A DNA stretch of 64,000 nt from CAZBMD01 sp964493325 (GCA_964493325.1 CAZBMD010000005.1:30225-94224); one strand, 5' to 3'; shown: positions 34,551-45,054, counted from the first letter of the stretch. Notes: generated by a model from the sequence alone, not told the origin. Numbers and translations are program-made.

Positions 34551-37080
34551 TTAAGCGGCCAATGTTGGAAGCGGATCAACTTTTGGCGCACCACCTTGAG
34601 GCACAGCTACAGGCGACGCAGATGCCGCTGGCACAGGAGTTGTTGCTACAGGAGTTGTTGCTACAGGAGTTGTTGCTACAGGAGTTGTTGCTACAGGAGT
34701 TGNNNNNNNNNNNNNNNNNNNNNNNNNNNNNNNNNNNNNNNNNNNNNNNNNNNNNNNNNNNNNNNNNNNNNNNNNNNNNNNNNNNNNNNNNNNNNNNNNN
34801 NNTTACTGTCTGCGTAGCTTGTTGAAGTTGTTGCGTAGGTTGAGTAACTGGCGCTGAAGCTTGGGCTACCGGTGCTGGAGTTGCTCCTGGCAGTTGTTGC
34901 TTAACTGTTTGGATTGCTGTTTGAACAGCTCCCTTTACTGCTTGCGCAGCTTTTACAATTTTTCGTTTTGCAGCTGCTCGTCCTTTTTTCAATTTTCCTA
35001 CCAAGCCTGGCGCAGGTTGCTTTGCAGGTGCTTTTGCAACACCGGTTGCAGTTCCCGCAGGAGTAGCAGCAGGAGCTACGGCAGCAGGCGCGCTTGGTAA
35101 AGTTGAAACAGGAGCTGCATCAAGATCAACTACCAACTGAGCATCTTTTTCAGGCGCAGCAGAGTCGATTGTCGCTTTATCCAGATCAGCAATCAAACGT
35201 GCATAAATTTTTCTTCCAAATTTATAGAAAATTAAGAGCGCCTTTGTTTTGCCCTTTGCAGGATCAAACCCAAACGTAACACTCTTGCTTCCCTCTGCAA
35301 ATTCTATTTTTCCACCGCTCAACAATCCCTGAACGCGTTTTGTAACGTCATATACTTGAGCAGGTTTATCTCCGGTAATTTTATTTAAATCACCATAAAG
35401 TGCGCGTAATAATCTAAAGCCAGTTCCAAGACCCTGTCCTGATTTAATAAGGGCAATTGCTTTGTCATTATTTGGCACTGCAATAGGATCAAATTCATTT
35501 GAAAGACTGACAAAAAGCTCTCCTGATAACTTATAAACAAACATTAGACCGCGCTTATCATCACTACTTTCACGAGCAAGACCAATTGAGTCCAAAGAAC
35601 TTTTTTGACCTGCAAGCGGAAGCTTGAGACGATTTCCTTTTATCTGGGCTTTTAATAAATTTGTCGTATCTTTAATGTATCGAGCATCTGCTGAACTTAA
35701 ATTACCACCTCGACCAAAAACAACTTCTAGCGCTCCTGAATATACTGTTGGAGTTGCAACTGAGCGTTCTACAACCCAGTTACTTCCATCATCTGCTGTT
35801 GCAGCAGCCGACACTTCGATAGATTTTTTATCTTGAACCAACGGAGTTGCATCACAACGCAGAGTTACTGCTGTTTTTTGATGTTTAAATGATACAGGTG
35901 TATCGATACTCAAATTGCCTTGCACAAGCCAGTTACAATTTTCATCGCCCTGATTTTTTGTAAAGCAATATACTTCCTGATTTTTTCCACTTGGAGCCTT
36001 GGCTATCGCATCGCTATGCAAATTACGGTTTGAAGAATAATGCTCCAGACGAACAGCATCTCCAGGCTGAACCATTTGACCAAACTTGTAGTCACGGGCT
36101 GTGCCATGAGGTCCTTTAACCAACCAATAGTGACTCATATTCATTCTGTCACCATTACAAAAAACCATCTGCTGTCCAGATGAACCTTTGTGATTAAAAT
36201 TGTAACCAAGACGAGAAGCTAAACGCATTCCTGTTTTGGCATGTTTTAAAATAATACGATCACCATAGCGAATGTTGCGTGCCATTTTTTGCAGAGCTTG
36301 TTCCTCTGCTTGCGGATCTTGTATTTTTTGATCTGCTTGCACGGAAGTAGCTGCTGCTTGAATTTGTTGATCTTGATTTGTTGCCGCCGGCTGAGTTGGC
36401 GGCGGAGTTGCTGCTGCAGGTTGATTTGCCAATGGCGTTGTTGAAGCAGGTGCTGCTTGCGTAGTTGCAGCTGGTTGTACTTGCGAAGGAACAACACCAA
36501 TCTGAGCCAACGGCTGTGATGGTGTTACTGAAACTACAGGAGCTGTTGTCGTAGCCTGAGCGGGAGTTGCTGGCGGCTGAACCACAGCAGGAATTGTACT
36601 TGGTTGAGCCGCGGGCTGTAATGGCACAGGAGTTGTCGAAACAGGAGCTGTTGTCGCAGCCGGTGCAGGAGTAGCTGCTGCAGGTATTGCTGCAATCGGA
36701 GCTACAGCCGGTTGCACAGCCGGTTGTAATGGTGCTGGGGTTACAGCACTAGCTACAGGAGTAGTTACTGCTACTGTTTGCTGTTGAACAGGTGTTGTTA
36801 CCGTTGCTGGTGCTTGAACAGAGGTTGACGGTGGAACAACAGCAGCAGGAGCTTGAACATTTGGCACTGCAATAGGTTGAGGAGCTGCTTGTACAGGCGC
36901 TACAATAGCAGGTGTAGAAACTACCGTAGTAACTGGTTGCGCCGCTTGAGGAACGGTCCCCTGAGGTGCTCCGGCAGCACTAGAAACAGGCGTCATTGGC
37001 AATACGTTACTCGTAAAACCCATAGCCAATGCTATCAAAAAAGCTTTTTGAAGGCCTAGCTTCATAAGACAACGCTTCAT
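34551..37080 (-). CDS. Exported MIR-domain protein (interrupted by an assembly gap)
   Basis: Signal peptide, then a Pro/Ala/Gln/Val-rich stalk (about 30-255). Residues about 271-437 match MIR domains: Y-G-D-R-I-I-L-K-H, S-G-Q-Q-M-V-F-C, W-L-V-K-G, G-D-A-V-R-L-E-H, N-L-H-S-D, N-Q-E-V-Y-C-F, N-C-N-W-L-V. A further beta-rich domain (445-640) and a basic helix (G-R-A-A-A-K-R-K-I) follow. The gap of 100 N (34703-34802) breaks the frame. Read back from the stop at 34551-34553, the C terminus is a run of A-T-T-P-V units ending in D-P-L-P-T-L-A-A; the frame that ends near 34576 gives only Asn/Ser/Cys-rich nonsense. Exact length is unknown because the gap size is a placeholder. GGAAGGGG precedes ATG 37080. 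Confidence 0.7.
34633..34702. repeat. 15-bp tandem repeat (ATTPV coding) at the edge of the assembly gap
   Basis: Four full copies and one partial copy of acaggagttgttgct, continuing into the N run. On the minus strand it encodes repeated A-T-T-P-V in the MIR-domain protein. The repeat is the likely reason the assembly broke here. Confidence 0.9.
34703..34802. other. Assembly gap (100 N)
   Basis: 100 undetermined bases inside the MIR-protein gene. The round number suggests a placeholder of unknown true size. It probably holds more copies of the 15-bp repeat. Confidence 0.95.
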
Positions 37081-37189
37081 TATTCCCCTTCCTCATTCAT
37101 ACTTCTTTATGAACTGAAAATCTCTAAAGTTTATTTTAACACAATTAGACAGTAAAAAATCAAGGCTTTAACAAAATGAAAACCGTTCT

Positions 37190-37242
37190 AGCAAAAAAGA
37201 CAAAAGAGCGAGAATTACTCCTGCTAATTTGTCTTTTTTGCT
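37190..37242 (-). terminator. Hairpin terminator after the 37265 gene
   Basis: A perfect 15-bp stem (AGCAAAAAAGACAAA and its complement) with a 23-nt loop between the stop at 37265 and the start at 37080. The T-rich arm makes it a plausible terminator on the minus strand. Confidence 0.5.
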
Positions 37243-37264
37243 TACTATTTGTTCTAGCCAAATA

Positions 37265-40200
37265 TTACTTAGCTACAACAGCTGGCTGCGCCTGTGGTAC
37301 TGCTGCTACTTTTTTTGTAGCAGTAGCAGTAGATGTTTTTGCCTTACCTGATACTTTTGCCTTACCTGGTGCTTTTGATGCTTTTGTAGCACTTTTCTTT
37401 ACAGCTCTTCCTCCAGCTGCCTTCTTAGTTGTTCCTTTTTTACCAGCAGCTTTTTGGCCTTTTTTAGAAGCTCCCTTGCGACTAGCAGCTGCCGCTTGAG
37501 CCTTGGTTTTGCGCGCTTGCTTTGTCATGCCTTTGCCTGGAGCAACAGTTTCAGCAGCAGCAGAAGCTGGCGTAGCTTTTTGTGCCACACTACGCGTTAT
37601 AGCGGCATCCTGAGGATGCACGCCTACATTCCCTTTGTTAACCACTTTTGGCTTGCCGTCTTGTCCTGTACCAAGCCCAGCCATGGTACCTGCGGCGTTA
37701 CTTGCAATTTTTCTGATGCGCGCCTTTGTGGAGCCATCAGCGGCAGCAACAGGCGCCCATTTACCTTGATCGGTGCGCTGCACAACTTCATTATTAGCCT
37801 GAGTAACACCAAGCGTTATGCTGTCATTAACTACAGTAACGCTCTCAAGCTTTGGTGCATCAATGGTGCCCTTGGCCGGATCGATCACAGAAAATTCAGG
37901 GATCCATTTTCCACCAACAAAGGCGTAAGGTTCTCCATTGATATTAAGCGCTACAATTTTGTTGGATAACGAAACCGAGAAATCAGAACAAACGTCTGAA
38001 AGAGGTGCCCATCCTTGCTGTGTTAGTTGATACAATGTTGCGCTCTTGCGATCCAAGGCTAAAACATTTGCTGCGTTACCAACACCAATTTTATCAAACG
38101 TTACAGTCTTGTATTTCTCTCCAGGGGCAACCTTACTCCAACGTTGCGTTGCCCATACAAAGCGGTACGGAACACCATTTACAAGCGCATATAATTCACT
38201 ATCGGATGCTATGGAAACAGAGTTAAAGCCGCTCAATGGTGCATTGTTTTCATCTAATGCTGTTTGCTTTGCCCATGGCGCTGCACCAGATTGTCTAAAC
38301 AAACTACCATCACGTCCGATAGCCCACTTATCCACAACACCATTAACCGAACCAACCGAGATATCAACAAAATCACCCTCTTCTATCGTAAAGCCTTTTG
38401 GCACATTAACTGATGCATCAACAACTGAAGGCGTTTTTGCTATTGTTTGAACAGCCGCTGCAGCCGTAGCTGATACTACTCCTGATGTTGTAGCGTTAGC
38501 CTCTGCCTTTGCTCGATCTAACTTTGCTTGTTCAGCAGCTGCTCGCGCTGCATCTTCGACTGCTTTTGCCTGCTGCGCAGCAGCGGTAGCAGCCGCAAGA
38601 TCTTCGGCTGCTTTTTGTTCTTTAAGTCGAGCATCTTGTGCCTCTTGTGCCGCTTTTGCAGCTGCAGCTTGCGATGCAGCTGTTTTATCAGCTTCAGCCT
38701 TTAATTGAGCAGCTTGTGCTTCTGCAATAGCTTTTGCAGCATCAGCCGCCTGCTTATCTGCTTTTGTTTTGGCAATGGCTTCAATATCTTTTTGATGCTG
38801 CGCTTCAAGAGTTGCTGCACTTAATTGTTGCTTTTCAGCAGCAGCCTTCATGCGAGCAAGTTCAGCCATAGCTTTATCAAATTCAGCTTTAATTTTTGCA
38901 GCCTCTGCGCGAGTTGCCGCAACCATTGCTTCTGATTCTTTTGTTTTTTGTGTTTGCGAATCTTGTGCTGCTTGTTGGGCCGCAAGAATTGCTCGCTGCG
39001 CTTCAACTCGGATACGCGCCGCTTCATCACGAGCTTTTTGTTCATTATCTCGAGCAACTTGAGCTGCAACTTGTGCTGCATCAATTTCTGCTCGAGCAGC
39101 AGCCTTGACTGCATCAACTTGAGCCGCAGATGCTATTTTTGTTTGAGCCGCCAGAGCCTCTGCAGATGCAACTTTGGCATTTGCTGCATCAGCCTGAGCT
39201 TGCAACTGAGAAGCATACTGCTGCGATGCTGCTGTTTTATCTCTAGCTGCAGCCGCAAGTGCGTCAGCAAGTTTAGCATTTGCAGCATCTGCATCTTTGC
39301 GTGCTTGCTCAGCAACTGCTTTGGCTTGATCTTTTTCAGCCTTAGCCTGATCAGAGAGCGCTTGCGCTTCTGCCTTGATTCGATCTATCTGAGCCTGACT
39401 ATCAACTTTGATTTTATCAGCTGTCGCTTTTGCAGTTTCTGCATCAGCTTGCGCTTTTGCAAGGCTTTGATTTGCAGCAGCAACTTTTGCATTTGCTTCA
39501 CTTGCCGCTCGCTGTGCATCAGCCGCAGCCGCTTTTTGTGCAGCATCTGTTGACTGAGCTGCTGCTGCTATTGCTTGCGCAGCGCGAGCGTTTGCAGCAT
39601 CTGCCTGAGCTTTTGCTTCTAACGCTTTTTGGTTTGCAGCATCAACATCCGCCTTGGATTGAGCTTTGAGTTTATCCGCTTCAGCACGCGTTTGAGCAAG
39701 TTCTGCCATTGCAATTGCACGCGCTCGCTCAGCATCATCACGAGCCTTTGTCAACGCATCTTGAGCACTTGCCGCTGCCGCGTTTGCCTGCGCAAGAATC
39801 TGATTTGCTTTATTGGCTTCATCTTGCAGCATGATAGCATACTGACGCGCATTGTCAGTCATCGCTTGATCTGCATCCAATAGCGCTTGAGCTGCTTTTG
39901 CTTGAGCAAGAGATAAGGCTTGAGCCGCATCAGCAGCACGTGCATTTGCCGCATCAACATCGGCTTTAGCTTGTATCCTTGCTTGCTCTGCGGCAGATTG
40001 TAACTGAGCAACTTCAGCCTTTGCTTGTGCCACTTGTTGTTCATACTTTGCTTTTGCTTGTTCAGCTTCTTGAGCAGCTTTTGCTGCAGCATTATTTGCC
40101 ATAGCAACCTTTGCTGCAGCATCATTTGCAGCAGCTTGAGCCTGTGCAGCAGCAGCTTGAACAGCAGCATCTTTTGATTGATTTGCAAGAGCAATCATCT

Positions 40201-41539
40201 CATCAGCCCTGGTCTTTGCTGCAGCCGCATCAGCAAGAGCTTTAGCGACATCTGCTTGTGCTTGTTCCGCAACAGCTTTAGCGCTCGCTTTTGCTGCCTC
40301 AGCATCGGAACGAGCCTGAGCTGCAAGCGATCGCTCTTGAGCTATTGCTTGATCAGCATCAGCTTTTGCTTTTACAGCATCATCTTTTGCTTTTGATTCA
40401 CTTATCTGAGCTGCTGCAACGCGTGCTGCAGCGTCGTCTGCTGTTTTTTGAACCTGAGCTGCCGCTGCTTGCAATGCGGCATCTTTGGATTGATTTGCAG
40501 CTGCAACCATTTGGTCTGCCTGTTGTTGAATTGCTGCAGCATCTGCTTTCATCTTTTCCAGCAAAGCAGTTGCTTGCGCGGCCTCTTGACGAGCTCTTGC
40601 TTCGTTGGCCTGTGCTTCTGCCTTTATTTTTTCAGCTTCAGCTTTTGCATCTGCTTTCATTTTTTCAGCTGAGGCAAGCGCTTCTGCTTTTGATTTTTCG
40701 GCATCTGCAACCAACTGATTAGCATTACTCTTTGCTTCATCTGCAATTATTTTTGCCTGAGCAACCTGTTCGTTTGCAGCAGCAGCTACACGCTTAGCCT
40801 CTTCTGCTGCAGCTCGAGCTTGCTCATCACCAGAACGCTGAGCTTGCGCAATAGCAGCAGCGGCATCACGATTCGCCTTGTCTGCAGCAGCCATTGCTTC
40901 CTGAGCCTGCTTGTTAGCATCATCAATTTGAGCCTGAGCCCTGGCAGAACTTGCTGCAGCATCAGCTTTTGATTTTTCAGCTGCAGCAAGAGCTTCGTCG
41001 CGAGCTTTTGCCGCCTGTGCAACAGCATCGTCAGACGCTTTTTTTGTTGCATCAAGATTTGCTTGTAATTGAGCAGCTGCTGCTTGCGCAGCCTCTGTAC
41101 TTTTTGCAGCAGCTGCTGCATTCGCTTGGGCCTGAGCAATCATTGCCTGTGCTTGATCTGTATTATTCTTTGTTGCATCAGCAATTGCTGCAAGTACCTT
41201 TGCTTGAGCCTCAGCTTGAAGTTGCAAAGACTTTTGAGCCGCCGCCGCCGCCGCATCTCTTTGAGCTTGTGCAGCAGCCGCTATCTCTTGCAATCGGGCT
41301 GCTTCAACTTTTTGCCGCTCAGCCTCTGCTTGAGCAGCAGCAAGTTGCGCCGCAGATTGTTGACGAATTGCATCTGCTGTTTGCGCTGTTTTCTGAAGCG
41401 CCAAAGCTAAAGCTTCTGCTGCAATTTGAGCAGCTCTATTAGCATACCTAAACGGCACTAGCGCAGCACTTATTACACTGACAGACCCTAAAGACATAAG
41501 CACCAATAGAGTAAAAAAAATCCTACTTAGTATCCTCAC
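37265..41539 (-). CDS. Giant exported Ala-rich coiled-coil/tectonin protein with basic tail
   Basis: 1424 aa from a GTG start with AAGGAGAG 5 nt upstream. A signal peptide covers about 1-25. Residues about 26-1090 are one extended Ala-rich coiled coil (over 1000 residues), with many Q-A-Q-A-D-A and A-A-A-K-A-Q units, probably a long rigid fibre. A tectonin propeller (about 1105-1330) follows, with I-S-V-G-S-V-N-G, W-A-I-G-R-D-G-S-L-F-R and I-A-S-D-S-E-L-Y-A-L-V. The end is a basic tail with G-K-K-G-T-T-K-K-A and repeated K-A units. A surface stalk presenting a binding head is the simplest reading. The composition is like Ala-rich fibrous repeat proteins, so distant similarity to unrelated coiled coils is expected. 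Confidence 0.72.
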   Translation of the reverse strand: MRILSRIFFTLLVLMSLGSVSVISAALVPFRYANRAAQIAAEALALALQKTAQTADAIRQQSAAQLAAAQAEAERQKVEAARLQEIAAAAQAQRDAAAAAAQKSLQLQAEAQAKVLAAIADATKNNTDQAQAMIAQAQANAAAAAKSTEAAQAAAAQLQANLDATKKASDDAVAQAAKARDEALAAAEKSKADAAASSARAQAQIDDANKQAQEAMAAADKANRDAAAAIAQAQRSGDEQARAAAEEAKRVAAAANEQVAQAKIIADEAKSNANQLVADAEKSKAEALASAEKMKADAKAEAEKIKAEAQANEARARQEAAQATALLEKMKADAAAIQQQADQMVAAANQSKDAALQAAAAQVQKTADDAAARVAAAQISESKAKDDAVKAKADADQAIAQERSLAAQARSDAEAAKASAKAVAEQAQADVAKALADAAAAKTRADEMIALANQSKDAAVQAAAAQAQAAANDAAAKVAMANNAAAKAAQEAEQAKAKYEQQVAQAKAEVAQLQSAAEQARIQAKADVDAANARAADAAQALSLAQAKAAQALLDADQAMTDNARQYAIMLQDEANKANQILAQANAAAASAQDALTKARDDAERARAIAMAELAQTRAEADKLKAQSKADVDAANQKALEAKAQADAANARAAQAIAAAAQSTDAAQKAAAADAQRAASEANAKVAAANQSLAKAQADAETAKATADKIKVDSQAQIDRIKAEAQALSDQAKAEKDQAKAVAEQARKDADAANAKLADALAAAARDKTAASQQYASQLQAQADAANAKVASAEALAAQTKIASAAQVDAVKAAARAEIDAAQVAAQVARDNEQKARDEAARIRVEAQRAILAAQQAAQDSQTQKTKESEAMVAATRAEAAKIKAEFDKAMAELARMKAAAEKQQLSAATLEAQHQKDIEAIAKTKADKQAADAAKAIAEAQAAQLKAEADKTAASQAAAAKAAQEAQDARLKEQKAAEDLAAATAAAQQAKAVEDAARAAAEQAKLDRAKAEANATTSGVVSATAAAAVQTIAKTPSVVDASVNVPKGFTIEEGDFVDISVGSVNGVVDKWAIGRDGSLFRQSGAAPWAKQTALDENNAPLSGFNSVSIASDSELYALVNGVPYRFVWATQRWSKVAPGEKYKTVTFDKIGVGNAANVLALDRKSATLYQLTQQGWAPLSDVCSDFSVSLSNKIVALNINGEPYAFVGGKWIPEFSVIDPAKGTIDAPKLESVTVVNDSITLGVTQANNEVVQRTDQGKWAPVAAADGSTKARIRKIASNAAGTMAGLGTGQDGKPKVVNKGNVGVHPQDAAITRSVAQKATPASAAAETVAPGKGMTKQARKTKAQAAAASRKGASKKGQKAAGKKGTTKKAAGGRAVKKSATKASKAPGKAKVSGKAKTSTATATKKVAAVPQAQPAVVAK

Positions 41540-41725
41540 GAACTCTCCTTCTCAAAAATAAAATTATATTATTCCTAGCAAACAACACGCATGAGCAGAA
41601 TCTTCTGCAAAGACTGTAGAGAGTCTATCAAAACAAGAAAAATAAAAGGCAAGACTTTAAAAACAATAGGAAAATACAAAGGATTGGAAGATGCTCATTT
41701 ATTGAACAGAAAACAAGTATAAATA

Positions 41726-41765
41726 ATGAAAGATAGCGGGAGAATGTTCTCCCGCTATCTTTCAT
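41726..41765. terminator. Long palindromic hairpin after the 41803 gene
   Basis: A perfect 19-bp inverted repeat with a 2-nt centre, containing GCGGGAGAA/TTCTCCCGC. It lies 38 bp after the stop of the minus-strand gene. The T-tract is weak (TTATTTATA). Confidence 0.55.
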
Positions 41766-41802
41766 ATCCCAAAAATTATTTTTTATCTATTAAGACAATA
41801 CA

Positions 41803-44800
41803 TTACGCAGTTGTTGCTGCAGGGGCAGCAGCAGGTGCATCTACAACAGGGGCTTCTGCTGCCACAGGTGCATCGGTAGGAGGCGTTGAGGCATCAGTTT
41901 CTGCTGGAACTACTGCTTTACCTTTTTTACTTGCTGCTTTTGATTTAGATTTTGAAGCAGCTTTCTTACCTGCAGCTTTCTTACCGGCAGCTTTTGCTCC
42001 AGCTTTTGATTTTGCTGGTGCTTTTGCAGCTTTTTTACCTGCTGACTTAGCACTTGCTTTTGATTTTGCTGGTGCTTTTGCTGCTTTTTTACCTGCAGAC
42101 TTAGCTCCGGCTTTTGATTTTGCCGATGTTTTTGCAGCTTTTTTACCTGCTGACTTAGCGCTTGCTTTACCTTTTGCGGCTTTTTTACCTGCAGATTTTT
42201 TTGCAGCCTTTTTAGCTGTTTTGGTTCCAGCTCGTTTGCCAGTAACTGCTTTTCTACCCGTTGCAACGGCAGTACCAGCCGGTACCATATCACCTGTTCC
42301 GGAGGCAGCAGCAACAGCAGCAACTGGTTGTGACGCGGTTGCAGCAGCGGCAGCTTTTGCAGCTACGCCTTTTTTAGTATTGACGTGAACTTTCTTTGCT
42401 GTACGAGCAACAATAGTTCCTGCAGCGTTTGCAGCAACAGATCCATCAGTACCAACCGTTGCAGGTTGACCATCAGCTCCAGCAACTGCTTGAGTCCCTT
42501 TTGCTGTGTTTTGAACAATGGCTCCAGTTTCGGTTGTACCAATGAAAGGAATATCTTTGCTCACGGCAGCAATTGAAGTCAATTTTGGATCTGTAGATGC
42601 TGTTACAGGTGTCCATTGTCCTGCAGCATAACTAAATGCAGCACCATCTGGGCTCAACCCAATAACTGTGTTATCAAGCGCAACGGTAACAGACTTACCA
42701 TATTGCGAACGAACTTGCCAACCAGCAGGCGCTGTAAATTGGTATTGATACAGCGTGTTATTCTTTTCGTCTGCAGCCCAAACATTTTGAGCATTTCCAA
42801 CAGAAACTTGAGTAAGCATCAAACCTTCGTTACCAGCTCCAGCATCAACCATTGTCCACTTTTGTGTAGTCCAGTTGTACTTCCAAGCTTTGCCACCAAC
42901 AAGAGCATAAAGTTCACCATCAGAAGAAATAGAAACAGATGTAAATCCAGTTAGCGTTACACCCGCTTCGGTCTTAGCATCATGACGAACCCATGGATTT
43001 TTTGACATCAAACCTTCTGAGTATCTCCACAAATTACCATCAGTGCCAATACCCCACATTTCAGCTTTTCCATCACGTGAACCTACTGAAACTTTGGTAA
43101 CATCGCCTTCTTCTGCGGTAAATCCAGGAGGAAGATTAGCTGCAACAGCAGGAGCTGTTGATGGCGTTGTTGTTGCAGTGGTAGCAGATGACGCTGCCGC
43201 AGATGTAACAGCAGCAACCGCAGCAGGAACTGCAACAGGAGCAGCATCCACCTTTACCGTTGGCAATTTATCAACAACAGGAGTTGATGCTACCGGTACA
43301 GAAGCAACTGTTTGCGCATTCTGAGCTTGAGTCTTTGCTGCTGCAAGATCAGCTTTTGCTTTTTCAAGTTCGGCTTTCATGCTTGCCATTTGATCAGCAG
43401 TTGTTTTTTGTAAAGCATCTGTTGCAGCTTTTACTCGAGCATCAGCTTCAGCCTGAATTCGAGCTGTTTCCAGCTTCATTTTAGCATTTGCATCATCAAT
43501 AGTTTTTATGGCAGCAGCTGCTTTATCTGCAGCCTCTTGCGCTTTTACTTCAGCTGCAAGTTTTTGATCCTGAAGAGATTTAAGTTCTGCAGCTGCTTTT
43601 TTTGCTTGCTCTTCGGCAACTTTTTGAGCTTCGCCAGTCAAACGAGCACTGTCTGCAGCAGCTTTTGCAGCATCAGCTTTTGCAGCCGCTTCACGCTTTT
43701 CAAGTTCTGCAATTTTCTGAGCTGCAGCAACTTTATCAGCTTCAGCCTGAACACGAAGCTTTTGATTTTCGTCTTGAGTTGCTTTTATTTGATTCTGAAT
43801 TGCATCATTATGCTTTTTGAGCTTTTTCCAAGCCTTTTGAGCTCTATCTCGTCGCAATTTTAAATGTCCACGCTCTTTATTAAGCGATGCAACCAGGCTG
43901 TCTTTTGCTGGTCCAACAGCAGAAGCTACTTGTTTTTCAAGTGCAGCTATTTTTGCTTCAGCCTCTTTTCCTTTTGCTTCTGCAGCGGCAACAGCAGCTT
44001 TTGCATCAGCTTGAATTCCTGCCAATTTTTCTTGTACCACATCAGCAAGCTTTGTCTTTTCGTTACGAAGCGCCTCGAGCTGAGCTTTCATCTCATCTGC
44101 AGCGGCTGCAGCGGCCTTTGCTTTTTCTTCAAGTTTAGCTTTAGCTTCTGCATCAGCGGCATCTTGAGCTGCCTTTGCAAGCTTAGCTGCTTGAGTTGCT
44201 GCTGCTGCTGCACTATTCTCAACCGCAACAACTTTATCTTTAGCTATATCACCAAGTTCTGTATGAGCCTGCACTTCTGCTTGCTTTGCAGCATCAACGG
44301 CAGCTTTTGCAGCTTCCACTGCAGCACCTGTTCCTGCTTTTGCAGCAGCTTCAAGTTCAGCAGTTTTTTGAGCAACAAGATTTTTTGCCGCATCGATAGC
44401 TGTTTTAGTTAAGCTTTCATCTTGCTTTCTAAAATCAGAAATAGCATTTTTATGCTCTTTTACACTATTTTTTAACTGAGCAATTTTTGCTTTTACTGCA
44501 TTAAAAGCTTTTTGCGCAGCATCAACTTGAGATTGAGCTGATGCCTTAGCTTCAGGAGTTTTTGCTGTTGCCAAAACACGCTTTGCTGACTTTAGCTGCT
44601 TTTGAGCATTCAGCAACTCTTGCTTAAGCTGCATTGCAGCCTTCTTAAATTGACCTTTTTCTTGATGCAAAGATTTACGCGTATCTTTTTTTATCTTTCT
44701 TTCCTGATTATTAAGGTCTTTCCATTTTTTGAATGCAGCTTTAATAACTGCTTTATTTCCAGTCTTTAGGGTAGCTTCAAATTCAGCCTTTGCAGCCCTC

Positions 44801-45054
44801 CTTTGAGCATTCAAATCATCTTGTTGCTTTTTATAATTACCCAAAACAGGAGAAACTGCAGCCTGAGAATCACTTACAACTGGCGCCGGAACGCTCATAG
44901 GAAGATCAGTAATCACCGGAGCTGACGCAGCCGCTGAAGATTGGTTAGCACTAGCTTGTTGCGGTTGCTGCGCTGGAGATACTGATGATACAAGTATCAT
45001 CATCGCGTACAAAGCCATTTCTGCTTGACGCAAACTTTTCATTGTTTTTTTCAT
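41803..45054 (-). CDS. Large exported coiled-coil/tectonin protein with repetitive basic tail
   Basis: 1083 aa. A signal peptide ends near S-S-V-S-P-A. A coiled coil at about 70-620 has long runs of A-K-A, A-E-A and K-K. A tectonin propeller covers about 690-920: V-S-V-G-S-R-D-G, W-G-I-G-T-D-G-N-L-W-R-Y and I-S-S-D-G-E-L-Y-A-L-V. The tail (about 975-1055) contains 18-residue repeats of the type A-K-S-K-A-x-A-K-S-A-G-K-K-A-A-K, encoded by a 54-bp tandem repeat. The layout is the same as for the 37265 protein, so the two are paralogues with different coiled-coil lengths. The ribosome-binding site is AAGGATGAGG. Confidence 0.72.
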   Translation of the reverse strand: MKKTMKSLRQAEMALYAMMILVSSVSPAQQPQQASANQSSAAASAPVITDLPMSVPAPVVSDSQAAVSPVLGNYKKQQDDLNAQRRAAKAEFEATLKTGNKAVIKAAFKKWKDLNNQERKIKKDTRKSLHQEKGQFKKAAMQLKQELLNAQKQLKSAKRVLATAKTPEAKASAQSQVDAAQKAFNAVKAKIAQLKNSVKEHKNAISDFRKQDESLTKTAIDAAKNLVAQKTAELEAAAKAGTGAAVEAAKAAVDAAKQAEVQAHTELGDIAKDKVVAVENSAAAAATQAAKLAKAAQDAADAEAKAKLEEKAKAAAAAADEMKAQLEALRNEKTKLADVVQEKLAGIQADAKAAVAAAEAKGKEAEAKIAALEKQVASAVGPAKDSLVASLNKERGHLKLRRDRAQKAWKKLKKHNDAIQNQIKATQDENQKLRVQAEADKVAAAQKIAELEKREAAAKADAAKAAADSARLTGEAQKVAEEQAKKAAAELKSLQDQKLAAEVKAQEAADKAAAAIKTIDDANAKMKLETARIQAEADARVKAATDALQKTTADQMASMKAELEKAKADLAAAKTQAQNAQTVASVPVASTPVVDKLPTVKVDAAPVAVPAAVAAVTSAAASSATTATTTPSTAPAVAANLPPGFTAEEGDVTKVSVGSRDGKAEMWGIGTDGNLWRYSEGLMSKNPWVRHDAKTEAGVTLTGFTSVSISSDGELYALVGGKAWKYNWTTQKWTMVDAGAGNEGLMLTQVSVGNAQNVWAADEKNNTLYQYQFTAPAGWQVRSQYGKSVTVALDNTVIGLSPDGAAFSYAAGQWTPVTASTDPKLTSIAAVSKDIPFIGTTETGAIVQNTAKGTQAVAGADGQPATVGTDGSVAANAAGTIVARTAKKVHVNTKKGVAAKAAAAATASQPVAAVAAASGTGDMVPAGTAVATGRKAVTGKRAGTKTAKKAAKKSAGKKAAKGKASAKSAGKKAAKTSAKSKAGAKSAGKKAAKAPAKSKASAKSAGKKAAKAPAKSKAGAKAAGKKAAGKKAASKSKSKAASKKGKAVVPAETDASTPPTDAPVAAEAPVVDAPAAAPAATTA
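42004..42165. repeat. 54-bp tandem repeat in the basic tail
   Basis: Three consecutive 54-bp units, each beginning gcttttgat and containing gcttttttacctgc, encode 18-residue Lys/Ala units of the C-terminal tail. A partial fourth unit follows. Confidence 0.8.

Noticed and set aside
34633..34702. Short tandem repeat as a possible CRISPR array
   Set aside because: Units are contiguous with no spacers and encode a protein repeat.
34562..34825. Plus-strand ORF of repeated Leu/Gln/Glu
   Set aside because: It is the reverse frame of the 15-bp repeat and runs into the N gap.
39430..41442. Several plus-strand Leu/Gln-rich and Ser/Cys-rich ORFs
   Set aside because: All are shadows of the Ala-rich coiled-coil gene on the minus strand.
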